DNA of 64,000 nucleotides from Listeria booriae (GTDB lineage Bacteria; Bacillota; Bacilli; Lactobacillales; Listeriaceae), in contig NZ_JNFA01000011.1 of assembly GCF_000766865.1 (NCBI RefSeq), forward strand, positions 310,001-374,000. Direction: 5' to 3'. Below are positions 1 to 11,351 of this stretch, piece after piece (positions within the stretch are counted from its first letter, which is position 1; each line of letters opens with the position of its first letter). The position numbers were made by a program, and so were the translations under genes. Below the pieces are notes generated by a model that did no database searches, was not told where the DNA came from, and saw nothing but the letters and a program-made list of their open reading frames with translations.

Positions 1-177
1 CGTTGATAAAAAATAAACTTCATTTGTTTTTACTGGATCTAGGCTACTTCTTTTTCTTAACTTCCGATACTCATAATCAACTCGTGGAGATTGGAGAAGT
101 AATTCAATTAGATTTTGTTGATTAAATGCGACCTCCACGTTTTCCATAGAATAGAGATCTTCTATTTCTGAAATCAT
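1..177 (-). CDS. N-terminal part of a Crp/Fnr-like (PrfA-type) regulator, cut by the window edge
   Basis: An open frame starts at ATG 177 behind a good Shine-Dalgarno (AAGGGTGG, 5 nt spacing) and continues past base 1, giving 59 residues. The end of the fragment (VYFLST after a polar stretch) lines up with the start of the sensor beta-roll in the other Crp-like proteins here, for example YIYFIQSG in the gene at 41300 and VFYIKQG in the gene at 16920. I infer the same PrfA-like regulator family. No helix-turn-helix can be seen because it would lie outside the window, so the family call rests on weak similarity only. Confidence 0.5.
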   Translation of the reverse strand, partial: MISEIEDLYSMENVEVAFNQQNLIELLLQSPRVDYEYRKLRKRSSLDPVKTNEVYFLST

Positions 178-662
178 GATATCCACCCTTCCATACGGTG
201 TTATTTTTAGATTTTTTAATTAATTAGTTGTTATTTGTATATCTTCTTTCCTCATAGCATCATAGCATTTCAAAATTAAAACAAGAAGAAAGCGAATTTC
301 TTGTTTATTTCTATGTGTAAGTTTATTGTAGCTACATGTTTGAAAATCGTATTAATGATCTTTTTCATAACATTTAAGATCGTTATTTAACATTTCGATT
401 GAACAAAAATCAATAATGTTCTTAATTTCGTTGCTCAAAAACGTATATCGTTAATGCACTTCTAATAATAACAGGATAAAAATATAAAAAAAGGTAATTT
501 TACAGCTTTTCCTATGTTTCTTGTGTATTTTTTATTACGAAGTCTTTTTATCTAAAAGGTTAAAAAGCGTATTTTTATGTGCTGTAATCAGGGTTTGGTG
601 GGATTATGACGTGCTTTTTGTTATACTTTATACATCTATATCTTAATGGAGGAGTTTTGTTT
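178..662. other. AT-rich intergenic region between divergent genes
   Basis: No gene of convincing quality is seen. The stretch is strongly AT-rich and must carry the promoters of the leftward gene ending at 177 and of the rightward membrane protein gene. A short direct repeat (two copies of ATAGCAT near 257-271) is present. I cannot assign a clear -35/-10 pair or a convincing PrfA-box palindrome. Confidence 0.5.
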
Positions 663-1109
663 TTGGGAAGATTTCTTTCTAGTTTGTTATTGGTTTGCTT
701 GATTGGTGTCTTTTTGTTGGGATTTATTTTTAATCCTGGGCTGTTTATGCTTGGGTTTGTTGGGATTATCCTTGAGGTTTTGTTGGCATTGCTTCTTTGT
801 GCGTTGTTTTTTTATTTCATGGAATTGATTGAACGGAATAAAGTGAAGTGGGTTTACACGCTAAATGGGGTTTTACTTTTCATTACATTTTTGCTTGGTG
901 GGGTTATTTGGGGAGATATTGAGATTACTTCAGATTCGATTATACAATATTTTCTTTTCATTGTGTTGTTACTTGTCACTTTAGGGCTATTATATGTATA
1001 TGATCGGTTTTTACAGCATATTTTGTTGTTTGTTTTGATACAGGTGTTGTTGATTTGTGATTTTTTGATTTATCTTTATTTAGGGTTTGGATGGATTTTT
1101 GGTTCGTGA
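663..1109 (+). CDS. Small multi-pass membrane protein of unknown function
   Basis: About 148 residues, almost entirely hydrophobic, with roughly five predicted membrane segments separated by short polar loops (for example MELIERNKVKW). I chose the TTG at 663 because GGAGGAG at 648-654 sits 8 nt upstream. An in-frame ATG at 606 gives 167 residues but has only a weak GGTGGG in front. The gene converges on the polysaccharide cluster and shares a bidirectional terminator with it. I do not recognise the family, and low complexity means similarity searches may be uninformative. Confidence 0.6.
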   Translation: MGRFLSSLLLVCLIGVFLLGFIFNPGLFMLGFVGIILEVLLALLLCALFFYFMELIERNKVKWVYTLNGVLLFITFLLGGVIWGDIEITSDSIIQYFLFIVLLLVTLGLLYVYDRFLQHILLFVLIQVLLICDFLIYLYLGFGWIFGS

Positions 1110-1115
1110 TATGTT

Positions 1116-1150
1116 AAAAAGCAGTGATTTGGGGGGAATCACTGCTTTTT
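1116..1150. terminator. Bidirectional intrinsic terminator
   Basis: A perfect 14-bp stem (AAAAAGCAGTGATT at 1116-1129 with its complement at 1137-1150) and a 7-nt loop, with A-runs and T-runs on both sides. It separates the rightward membrane gene from the leftward polysaccharide cluster and can serve both. Confidence 0.9.
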
Positions 1151-1156
1151 CATGTC

Positions 1157-2116
1157 TTATTTTGTGATGGTTAGGTGGTTTTTTAGTTCGAGTAGGCCTT
1201 CGTGTAAGGATACGTTGCTTTTCCAGTTTAATAGTTCTGATGCGCGGGTTGCGTCTAGTACGGAGCGTTTGACGTCGCCGGCGCGTGGGGCTTCGATGAA
1301 AATGGCGACGTCTTTTTCGAAAACGGTGAGGATTTCTTTGTAGATGTCCAAAATCGCGACTTCTTCGCCAGTTCCTACGTTGATGACAGTGTTTGTTGGG
1401 CTTTCTGTGGCCAGTTGGTTGATTCGCACGACGTCGCCAACGTAGACGTAATCGCGGGTACAGCCGTTTGGCATGTCGGGATAGGTCATCAGGATGGATG
1501 GTTTGTCTGCTAAGATGTTGTTTAGGAAAATGGGGATGACGCCACATTCGCCGTCGGGAACTTGTCTTGGTCCGTAAATGTTGGCGTAACGGACTACGGT
1601 ATATTGGTAACCGTATTGGGCGGCGTACATTTCGACATATTTTTCACCTGTGAATTTTGTTAGGGCGTATGGGGAAATCAATTGGGGGGTGTCAGTTTCT
1701 TTGGATTTCTCGCTGCCTTCGATTTTCTTGCTCAGCGCGCCACCGGAGGAAACGTAGATGAAATTCTCAATTGGATAGGCTTTTATACAATCTAAAATGG
1801 ACATTAGGCCCACGAGGTTCACGTCTAAATCGTAACTTGGGTTTTCGACGGAATCTGCGACGGATTTTTGGGCGGCGTGGTGGTTGATAATGTTGGGGCG
1901 GTATTTTTGAAATAAGGCTAGCATGGTTTTGTGGTCGCGAATGTCTGCTTCTATGAAGGTAAATCTGGCATGATCGCGGATTTGCGCTAGATTTTCTAGG
2001 TTGCCGGATACGAGGTTGTCGATGCAGATCACGTTGTAGCCTTGGTTGACGTACATTTCACTTAAATGGGAGCCGATGAAACCTGCGCCACCTGTAATAA
2101 AAATCGTTTTTGTCAT
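1157..2116 (-). CDS. NAD-dependent nucleotide-sugar epimerase/dehydratase (UDP-glucose 4-epimerase-like)
   Basis: A 319-residue extended short-chain dehydrogenase. The Rossmann glycine motif TGGAGFIGSH is at residues 8-17, a serine-containing SSGG segment is in the middle, and the catalytic YxxxK is YALTK. The RYANIYGPRQ segment is typical of GalE-like UDP-sugar epimerases. It should interconvert or modify a nucleotide sugar for the polysaccharide made by the genes upstream. It is the last gene of the minus-strand cluster, 17 nt after the polymerase gene. Sugar specificity (glucose/galactose, their N-acetyl forms or uronic acids) cannot be read from the sequence. Confidence 0.85.
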   Translation of the reverse strand: MTKTIFITGGAGFIGSHLSEMYVNQGYNVICIDNLVSGNLENLAQIRDHARFTFIEADIRDHKTMLALFQKYRPNIINHHAAQKSVADSVENPSYDLDVNLVGLMSILDCIKAYPIENFIYVSSGGALSKKIEGSEKSKETDTPQLISPYALTKFTGEKYVEMYAAQYGYQYTVVRYANIYGPRQVPDGECGVIPIFLNNILADKPSILMTYPDMPNGCTRDYVYVGDVVRINQLATESPTNTVINVGTGEEVAILDIYKEILTVFEKDVAIFIEAPRAGDVKRSVLDATRASELLNWKSNVSLHEGLLELKNHLTITK

Positions 2117-2133
2117 TGTTTTTGCCTCCTGAA

Positions 2134-3357
2134 TTATTGTTTTTTCGTGCGGTATTCGTTGTTTAGCGCGACCATGTAGATTGTTGCTAGAACAAGGAAG
2201 ACGCTTGTGTTAGATACTAAAACGGTGTCGATTGGGCTGGTGAGCAATGCGTAAATGAGGGGTAAGAAGATGAGGAGTTTGATTTGGTATTGGCTGCCGG
2301 CGACTTCTTTGTAAAGTAGCCAGAAGATGTAGCCGATGAGGATGAAAACGAAAAACATGCCGAGATAGCCGAGTTCGCCGATAATCATCGCCCAGTAGGA
2401 GTCGGTGACGAAGTTCGGGTTTTCTTGTGTGAGTCCCCAAACGCGGGAAATGCCATATTGTTCGTAAAGTGGCGAGTAGTTGAGACGGGATGCGTGGGAG
2501 CCGAACATACCGAGGCCTGCGCCAAATGGTGCGTGGTCGTTAGCAATCGTGAAGCTAGTATCAAGCAAGACGCCGCGCGCTTCGCCATCTGTTCCGAGGA
2601 ATTGATTGCTAATGCGGTCGCTACCTAACCAGTAAAAGACCCCGCCAATCAAGGCGTATACGTAAATCGGAATGCGTTTGATGTATGGAAAGATTAGAAT
2701 GATAAGCAGTAAACATAAATAGAAACCGATAGACGTCGTTCTTCCTGCTAGAAAAACTAAGATGAAGTTGGCAAAAAGGATGTAGTATGGCATTTTGCCT
2801 TGTTCGGACCAGCCAATGAAGATGTGGATGATTGTCATGACGATGATTGTGGCGGCGAATTGGGCTGGGTGGCGGAAGCCGAATGAGACGGTTTCAATGC
2901 CAAATCGGATGTCGAACGGTTCTAGGAAATGTAGTGGGACGTTGAGAACGCCGATGATGAGGAAAATTGTTGTGAGTGTTGTGGACATGATGCGAAAGAA
3001 ACGGGTGGTGCTTTGAAATTTTGTGTTGCGGAAAAGGAATAGGCCGCTCCAGAAGACAATGACGAATTTGAGGATGGAAAACATCGAATAAATTTGGAGG
3101 AACATCGTGTTGCTTGGTTGGTGGAATGCGTTCGGGATGAAACAGTAAATGATGAAAATAATACTGATGGCGAACAATCCGATGTCGCTTGGACGGAGTG
3201 TGAATCGGCGTTTTGTTTCGAGGTAAGCGAGTTTCGCGATGGCGCTGACGGCAAAGATGACTGCGATTACTTTATCAATGGCGTCGATTTGTGGGATGAG
3301 TTGTTGTATGAGACTCGCGAATAAAGATAGTAACAAAGCGATTAAAAAGGCAACCAT
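2134..3357 (-). CDS. Wzy-like O-antigen/exopolysaccharide polymerase
   Basis: A 407-residue integral membrane protein with about ten to eleven hydrophobic segments and one longer extracytoplasmic loop (roughly residues 255-310) rich in polar and aromatic residues, the usual shape of O-antigen ligase/Wzy polymerases. The family is defined mostly by topology, so the call leans on context: a Wzx-like flippase, a GT4 glycosyltransferase and nucleotide-sugar enzymes are in the same cluster. Expected role: polymerising lipid-linked repeat units at the outer face of the membrane. Confidence 0.75.
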   Translation of the reverse strand: MVAFLIALLLSLFASLIQQLIPQIDAIDKVIAVIFAVSAIAKLAYLETKRRFTLRPSDIGLFAISIIFIIYCFIPNAFHQPSNTMFLQIYSMFSILKFVIVFWSGLFLFRNTKFQSTTRFFRIMSTTLTTIFLIIGVLNVPLHFLEPFDIRFGIETVSFGFRHPAQFAATIIVMTIIHIFIGWSEQGKMPYYILFANFILVFLAGRTTSIGFYLCLLLIILIFPYIKRIPIYVYALIGGVFYWLGSDRISNQFLGTDGEARGVLLDTSFTIANDHAPFGAGLGMFGSHASRLNYSPLYEQYGISRVWGLTQENPNFVTDSYWAMIIGELGYLGMFFVFILIGYIFWLLYKEVAGSQYQIKLLIFLPLIYALLTSPIDTVLVSNTSVFLVLATIYMVALNNEYRTKKQ

Positions 3358-3375
3358 GATTCACACTCCTTTCTT

Positions 3376-4416
3376 TTATAATTGTTGATAAAATTGTTCC
3401 CATTTGGCGTTGCATGCGTCGATGGAAAACTTGGCTTGTACTGCTTCGTGGGCTTTCTGGCTCATTTCGTCGCGGGTTGTTTCGTCGTGTAGTAACGTTG
3501 CGATGGCTTGTTCTAATGTGTCTGTGTCACCAGGTTCGATGAGAATGCCATTTTGTTTATTTTGGACGATTTGGGGGATACCGCCGATGTTGGTGCTAAT
3601 ATTCGGGATGCCGTGAGCCATTGTTTCGAGGATAGCCATTGGTAAGGCTTCGTGGTACGAGGGTAAAATGTGGAGAAGTGCGCTGTCTAGGATGGTTTGT
3701 TTTTGTTCGCTTTCGACCCAGCCGCCAAGTGTGACGTTTGTTAGTTGGTTTTCGTGAATGTGTTTTTGGGCGTTTTCGATGTCACCGATGCCGTAAAAGA
3801 TGAATTGGTATTCTTGGTAAGTGGAACCGAGAGAATGGATGGCGTGCAAGAGATCGTAACTACCTTTTTCTTTGGTGACGTTGCCGAATGTGACGATGGT
3901 TTTGCTTTGGTTGTTGTAGGGGTTTGCTTGGGGGACTTGGACGGCGTTTTCCATGATGGTTACGGGGGTGTCGCATAGGTTTTCGTAGTAGGTTTTCCAT
4001 GCTTCGCTAAGCACGATGAGGTGGTCGAGCTGGTTTAGCTGGCGAATAATGCGTTTTTGTAACCACGGGGATTGGTTGTCGAAAAAGATGCCGAACCTTG
4101 AGCCATGCATATGCAGAATGACTTTTGCTCGGAAAATTCGGGCTAATTGGATAAACATTACTTTTCGGTAAAAACTGCCGCGTTGGGAGGTGTGGATGTG
4201 GACAATGCTGATGCGACGCGTGATTGCCAAGTAGCAGAATTGCATGATGGCTTTTAGGAACATCCAAAGTTTGAATAGTGGATTGCCTTCTTTCCAACTC
4301 GCGATATGATGAATGCGGACTTCGTTGCTGTTAAATGTTTTTTCGAAATTGGCGATGACGGTTGCGATGCCACCTTTGGATACGGATGCTGGACCGATCA
4401 TGATTACGTGCTTCAT
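3376..4416 (-). CDS. Family 4 glycosyltransferase of the polysaccharide cluster
   Basis: A 346-residue GT-B fold protein. The N-terminal glycine-rich SKGGIATVI motif, the central TFGNVTKEKG segment opening the second Rossmann domain, and the ExxxxxxxE donor-binding motif (EALPMAILE, about residue 258) are typical of retaining GT4 enzymes that build undecaprenol-linked repeat units in the cytoplasm. It lies between the polymerase and flippase genes with about 20-nt gaps, so the five genes are probably co-transcribed. It is the only sugar-adding transferase visible in this cluster. Confidence 0.85.
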   Translation of the reverse strand: MKHVIMIGPASVSKGGIATVIANFEKTFNSNEVRIHHIASWKEGNPLFKLWMFLKAIMQFCYLAITRRISIVHIHTSQRGSFYRKVMFIQLARIFRAKVILHMHGSRFGIFFDNQSPWLQKRIIRQLNQLDHLIVLSEAWKTYYENLCDTPVTIMENAVQVPQANPYNNQSKTIVTFGNVTKEKGSYDLLHAIHSLGSTYQEYQFIFYGIGDIENAQKHIHENQLTNVTLGGWVESEQKQTILDSALLHILPSYHEALPMAILETMAHGIPNISTNIGGIPQIVQNKQNGILIEPGDTDTLEQAIATLLHDETTRDEMSQKAHEAVQAKFSIDACNAKWEQFYQQL

Positions 4417-4440
4417 TTGGCGAATCTTCCTTTCTTGATT

Positions 4441-5997
4441 TTAATCGGGGGTGGTGCTTGTTTTGGGGCGCTTGGCGATGCTTTTGATGCGGCGAATGAT
4501 GGCTTGGCATTCTGGCTTTTTGTAGAAAATCGCGAGATAGGTTAGGTTTAATAGAAGGAACAGGACGGCGGCGCCTAGGATGAGGGTTAGCCATGTGCCT
4601 TGGTAAATCCAGTTCATGACGGGGATGGAAGCGGCAAATGCGAGTGCAGTAATGCTTGTGTAAGTGAGGTACATTTTGAAGTAACTGCGCACTTTCTTTT
4701 GGAAGCCGAAACGGTAAACGAGGTATGGATCGATGATGGTTGTGGTGACAAGTCTTGAGATGATGGTTGCGATGATGATGCCGATTAGACCGAAGTAAAT
4801 GGCGCCGATGATGGATAGGATGATGTTGAGGACGGCCATTGCGATTGGGACGTAGCGGCCTTGACGGAACAGCCCCATGGTTGTGCGGTACGTGTAACTG
4901 GCGAACTGCATGCCATTGACGTAAAAGCTTGCAACGATGGCGAGCACGGTGCCGGTGCCAAGTAGGAAGCTATCGCCGATCCAGAGGGAGATGAACGGAT
5001 TGATGACATTGAACAAGAGGATAGCAAGCACGAAATAAATCCACGAAACGATGAAAAATAACTGCTTGAAAACTTGTTCTTTTTTCGCGGTGTCATCACT
5101 TGTGTTGAGGTGACCGATACTTCCGGTAATCGAGTTCAAGGCGCGGGATAAGACGGTGACTACTGCGGCAATGATAAGCAAGTAGTTCGAGTATATGCCA
5201 ACGATGCCTAGTCCTAGAAAAGCCGCGATGATGATGCTGTCTGTGCCGTTCATGATGATGGAACCGAATTTATACATTGCTAAAGCTTTGACGTTTTGAA
5301 AAATCGTTTTTACTTCTGATTTGGCGAGTTTTTCGGTCGTTTTGCCTTTGAGGAAGGTGTATTTTTTGTTGGCGTAGAGGCTCAGGAAAACGTTGAGTCC
5401 GAATGTGCCGATGACTTGGATAAGGACGAAGCCGATGTAGTCATGCGTAACATATAGGTAGCCAAGTTGGATGGCAGATTGGATGAAAAAGAAAATTTGT
5501 TGGCTGACGTTGATGACATATTCTTTTTGATCTGCGGAGAAAATGGCTTTTTTGTAGGAGAGCATGTAAGAAATCGCGGTGTTTAGTAGGAACAGGAAGT
5601 AGATGATGTATAGGTTTTCTGGGATGTTTGGGGGATTCTTGATGAAGAGGTTTAGGAACGGCATGAGGAGGAGACCAACGATGAAAACAGTGAGACCAAT
5701 GATGCGGTAAGCTTTGGCGTAGAGTGCCATGATGGCTTTAATGCGGGCTTTGTTTTTATCGACCATGCTGCGGTATAAACTAAAAATGATGGCATTACCT
5801 ATACCGAGCTCGGCGAAAGATAGTACCATCAAGATGTTAGTGAATAATGCGTCTAGCCCGAGGTACTCCTTGCCGAGAAAGTAAATGAACACGGTTCTGT
5901 TAACGAAACTGAGAAGAAGGAATATGACTTGTGTCCCGCTGCCAATCAGGAGGTTTTTAGCGACAAATGAGGTTTTTGTTTGCTTCAATCGGGTCAC
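4441..5997 (-). CDS. Wzx-like polysaccharide flippase
   Basis: A 518-residue membrane protein with about 14 hydrophobic segments. The N-terminal pattern (LIGSGTQVIFLLLSFVNRTV then FLGKEYLGLDALF) is characteristic of the MATE-like polysaccharide biosynthesis/export family. Its role would be moving lipid-linked repeat units across the membrane. A short hydrophilic tail rich in Lys, Arg and Thr ends the protein. It lies directly downstream of the UDP-sugar dehydrogenase gene across a 109-nt gap that holds a small hairpin (6014-6034). Confidence 0.85.
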   Translation of the reverse strand: MTRLKQTKTSFVAKNLLIGSGTQVIFLLLSFVNRTVFIYFLGKEYLGLDALFTNILMVLSFAELGIGNAIIFSLYRSMVDKNKARIKAIMALYAKAYRIIGLTVFIVGLLLMPFLNLFIKNPPNIPENLYIIYFLFLLNTAISYMLSYKKAIFSADQKEYVINVSQQIFFFIQSAIQLGYLYVTHDYIGFVLIQVIGTFGLNVFLSLYANKKYTFLKGKTTEKLAKSEVKTIFQNVKALAMYKFGSIIMNGTDSIIIAAFLGLGIVGIYSNYLLIIAAVVTVLSRALNSITGSIGHLNTSDDTAKKEQVFKQLFFIVSWIYFVLAILLFNVINPFISLWIGDSFLLGTGTVLAIVASFYVNGMQFASYTYRTTMGLFRQGRYVPIAMAVLNIILSIIGAIYFGLIGIIIATIISRLVTTTIIDPYLVYRFGFQKKVRSYFKMYLTYTSITALAFAASIPVMNWIYQGTWLTLILGAAVLFLLLNLTYLAIFYKKPECQAIIRRIKSIAKRPKTSTTPD

Positions 5998-6013
5998 ACG
6001 TCCTTTGCTTTAT

Positions 6014-6034
6014 TTGATACTTTAAGTGTATCAA
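6014..6034. other. Short intercistronic inverted repeat
   Basis: TTGATAC (6014-6020) and GTATCAA (6028-6034) form a perfect 7-bp stem with a 7-nt loop between the dehydrogenase and flippase genes. There is no following T-run on the minus strand, so an RNA processing or stability element is more likely than a terminator. Confidence 0.4.
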
Positions 6035-6106
6035 GAATGCGACTTAAAATCGGTATTTTCTAGCTTTTTGATCGGTTTTTTCAAAAATCAGGACAGTCTG
6101 TTTAAA

Positions 6107-7372
6107 TTAAGCGGTTACTGCTACTTTTGGCGCTTGATGTAGGTTGCCGTAGTTCAAATACGTAACATCGCTAGCAACTGATTTTACTGTGTTTTTCGTA
6201 TCAAAAATGATTGGGTCGCGCATTTGGTCTGTGTATGTTGCTGGAATTTCGCGGAATTCGCTGTGATCGCTCAATACAACAATCAATGAGCTGTCAGCAC
6301 ACGCTTCTTCTCCTGTCAGGACTTCTGAGGCAACGTGTGGGTCAAATGTTTTCACATCAAGTCCTGTTTCAACAAGCATATCGCGGATTTCCATCGCTGG
6401 GCTTTCGCGGATGTCGTCGATATTTCCTTTGTATGTTAGGCCAAAAATGGTAACACGATTGCCGTCGCGTTCTTCCATCAATGCTTTTACTTGCGACACG
6501 ACGTATTCTGGCATGCTGTTATTGACTTCGCGAGCCGTTTGCATAAGTGGAGATTGCTCTGGTGCGGCGGCGATTACAAAATATGGATCTACGGCTAAAC
6601 AATGTCCGCCAACGCCTGGTCCTGGTTGGTGTAAGTTGACACGCGGGTGTTTGTTAGCCATTTCGATGACGCGTAAAGCATCGATTCCGAGGTGATTACT
6701 GATTTTTGCGAGTTCGTTAGCTAATGCGATATTGACGTCGCGATACGTGTTTTCCATCAGTTTGCTTAGTTCTGCCTCGCCTGCTTGGGCTTTGATAATT
6801 TCACCTTCTACAAATTCGCCGTACACTGCGGCTGCTTTTTCCGTACATTTTTCAGTGATTCCCCCGATGATTCGTGGGTTATGAACTAGTTCGTGCATGA
6901 TGTTTCCTGGTAAAACGCGCTCTGGGCAATGCGCTAAATAGATGTCTTCACCGACTGTAAAACCTGCTTTTTCAATCATTGGTTGGACGACGTCTGCCAT
7001 TGTTCGTGGGGCGATTGTAGATTCGATGATTATGGTGTCATTTTTCTTTAGTAAGGGGATAATATTCGTTAATGCGGACGCAACATATGTGGTATCGCAT
7101 GATTTATGCTGGTCATCTTTATTTGGTGTTGGAACAGCGATAATGTAAGCATCGGCGCTTACTGGGGTTGTGCTCGCGTGGAATTTGCCGAGTGCTAAAG
7201 CTTCTTGTAAATCTTCTGTGAGTCCAGGTTCTTCAATATGAATTCGACCCGCGTTCAAGTTTGCAGTCATCACGGGTGATAAGTCGACGCCTGCTACTGT
7301 ATTTCCGTATTTTGCAAAAAGAATGGCTGTTGGTAATCCGATGTATCCGAGACCTACTACTGTAATTTTCAT
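6107..7372 (-). CDS. wecC: UDP-N-acetyl-D-mannosamine dehydrogenase (UDP-sugar dehydrogenase)
   Basis: A 421-residue member of the UDP-glucose/GDP-mannose dehydrogenase family. The N-terminal NAD site is VGLGYIGLP (residues 6-14), the middle domain carries SKLMENTYRDVNIA, and the catalytic cysteine is Cys258 in GVGGHCLAVDP. The absence of UDP-glucose dehydrogenase signatures and the overall layout favour the WecC branch, which oxidises UDP-ManNAc to UDP-ManNAcA. It is the first gene of the cluster, so the polysaccharide probably contains an acidic N-acetylaminosugar. No true UDP-GlcNAc 2-epimerase is in the cluster; the relative at 31311 appears catalytically degenerate. Confidence 0.85.
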   Translation of the reverse strand: MKITVVGLGYIGLPTAILFAKYGNTVAGVDLSPVMTANLNAGRIHIEEPGLTEDLQEALALGKFHASTTPVSADAYIIAVPTPNKDDQHKSCDTTYVASALTNIIPLLKKNDTIIIESTIAPRTMADVVQPMIEKAGFTVGEDIYLAHCPERVLPGNIMHELVHNPRIIGGITEKCTEKAAAVYGEFVEGEIIKAQAGEAELSKLMENTYRDVNIALANELAKISNHLGIDALRVIEMANKHPRVNLHQPGPGVGGHCLAVDPYFVIAAAPEQSPLMQTAREVNNSMPEYVVSQVKALMEERDGNRVTIFGLTYKGNIDDIRESPAMEIRDMLVETGLDVKTFDPHVASEVLTGEEACADSSLIVVLSDHSEFREIPATYTDQMRDPIIFDTKNTVKSVASDVTYLNYGNLHQAPKVAVTA

Positions 7373-7537
7373 TGTTTAAATTCCGCCTTTCGAGTGGTTT
7401 GGTTCGAGGTTATTTAGAAGTGGTTGTGATTTCCCAAGTGCTGGCTTATTGATTTTAGTTTAGCATCTAAAAACGGGAAACTTGGCGAATTCCAGATAAT
7501 TGATGGCTTTTGTCAAAAATATGAATACAAAAAAAGG

Positions 7538-7755
7538 TTGGGATAAAACTCAAGATAAAGCAAAATCGCCCTCCCATTAACTCTTTGGGTAGGACGAAAA
7601 TTTTTGCTTTACACAAATCGAGCGAAAGCGTTTGTATTCAGGGAGTTTGGTGGAAGCCGGAAGCGGAGCATACTTGTGTATGTGAGAACCGGAAGTCCGC
7701 CAAACTCCCTGAATGCGAGCGCTTCTCGCCGATTTACTTGGGTTATGTTCCAGAC
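7538..7755. repeat. Structured dispersed repeat, copy 1 (candidate non-coding RNA element)
   Basis: About 218 bp, closely matching the segment at 47882-48097. It contains a 19-bp stem (7636-7654 with 7696-7714), an outer AAGCG/CGCTT pairing (7626-7630 with 7720-7724), an inner CCGG/CCGG pairing (7657-7660 with 7689-7692) and a CATAC-TTGT-GTATG apical hairpin (7669-7682). One pair differs between the copies in a compensatory way: G7643-C7707 is A-T in copy 2. T7651 faces G7699 in both copies, which is tolerated only in plus-strand RNA. The element ends next to the rph stop codon. The open frames across it do not look like genes. Confidence 0.75.
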
Positions 7756-7756
7756 G

Positions 7757-10384
<2,628 letters not shown>

Positions 10385-10393
10385 TCATAAAAC

Positions 10394-10420
10394 GCAAAAA
10401 AAGCCCATAATTATGAGCTT
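10394..10420 (-). terminator. Intrinsic terminator of the aldo/keto reductase gene
   Basis: A near-palindrome at 10401-10420 (AAGC, one mismatch, CATAATTATG, one mismatch, GCTT) is followed on the minus strand by seven Ts. It lies just past the aldo/keto reductase stop codon and in front of rph. Confidence 0.75.
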
Positions 10421-10431
10421 CTTGCACGATT

Positions 10432-11283
10432 TTATACATCCATTCTGCGGCTTGCCATCCAGCGAATCATTTCGGGATCGGCATGGGAGAAGAACTGGCT
10501 CTCGCCTTCATTTAAAGTCGCGATTTCGTTTTTGTCTGCTTCTGTTAATTCAAAATCGAATACGTCTAGATTTTCTTTCATGCGCTCTCTTTTCACAGAT
10601 TTTGCGAGAACAATAATATCTTGTTCTACCAACCAGCGCGTGATGACTTGGGCGACTGATTTTTTGTACTTTTCGCCGATTTCCACTAGGATTGGGTCGT
10701 TGAAAATGTCTTTTTTACCTTCTGCAAACGGCGCCCAGGCTTCTGGCATGATTCCTTCTGCTTTTAGCGCCGCGATGTTTTTCGTTTGTTGTTGGAACGG
10801 GTTGATTTCGATTTGGTTCACTTGCGGCGTGATTTTATTGAATTCGGCAAGGTCAACCGCTCTATCTACTGCAAAATTTGAAATGCCAATTGCGCGGATT
10901 TTGCCTTGACCTTGCAGTTCTTCCATTGCCCGCCAAGCGCCATAGATATCGCCGAACGGTTGGTGGATGAGCAGTAAATCAATGTAAGTTAAGCCGAGAC
11001 GTTTCAATGAACGTTCGAATGATTCGATAACACCTTGATAGCTCGCGTTTTCTACCCAGATTTTTGTTGTGATGAATAGTTCGTCGCGTGGGATACCCGA
11101 TGTCGCAATCCCGCGACCTACTGCTTCTTCGTTCATATAGCTTTGCGCGGTGTCGATGTGCCGGTAGCCTGCTTGAATTGCCTCTCGTACCGCCGTTTCC
11201 GCTTGCTCAGGTTCTGTAATTTGAAATGTTCCGAATCCTAGAATTGGGATTTCTACGCCATTATTTAACGTGATATTTTTCAT
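10432..11283 (-). CDS. Aldo/keto reductase (2,5-diketo-D-gluconate reductase-like)
   Basis: A 283-residue TIM-barrel oxidoreductase. The catalytic tetrad is visible: Asp and Tyr in HIDTAQSYMNEEAVG (about residues 42-56), Lys in ITTKIWV and His in LLIHQPF. The C-terminal LAKSVKRERMKEN segment matches the NADPH 2'-phosphate binding loop of the family. It reduces aldehydes or ketones with NADPH, and the substrate is unknown. Its own promoter contains a MerR-type operator, and the merR gene is directly upstream, so it is probably induced as part of an electrophile or redox response. Confidence 0.9.
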   Translation of the reverse strand: MKNITLNNGVEIPILGFGTFQITEPEQAETAVREAIQAGYRHIDTAQSYMNEEAVGRGIATSGIPRDELFITTKIWVENASYQGVIESFERSLKRLGLTYIDLLLIHQPFGDIYGAWRAMEELQGQGKIRAIGISNFAVDRAVDLAEFNKITPQVNQIEINPFQQQTKNIAALKAEGIMPEAWAPFAEGKKDIFNDPILVEIGEKYKKSVAQVITRWLVEQDIIVLAKSVKRERMKENLDVFDFELTEADKNEIATLNEGESQFFSHADPEMIRWMASRRMDV

Positions 11284-11315
11284 GAAAAATTCCTCCTCAT
11301 TTGTATCTCTTACTT

Positions 11316-11346
11316 ACTATAAACCTTGGAGTCGACTCCAGAGCAA
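11316..11346 (-). promoter_or_regulatory. MerR-type promoter of the aldo/keto reductase gene
   Basis: On the minus strand, -35 TTGCTC (11341-11346) and -10 TATAGT (11316-11321) are separated by an elongated 19-bp spacer filled by a dyad (TGGAGTCGACTCCA, 11327-11340). Long spacers with a centred dyad are the hallmark of promoters activated by MerR-family proteins through DNA untwisting. The merR promoter at 11809-11839 has the same layout. Confidence 0.75.
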
Positions 11347-11351
11347 GCAAT

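Noticed and set aside
1080..1547. 155-codon minus-strand frame rich in Arg and His
   Set aside because: It overlaps the epimerase gene in another frame and has the biased composition of a shadow frame; no ribosome-binding site.
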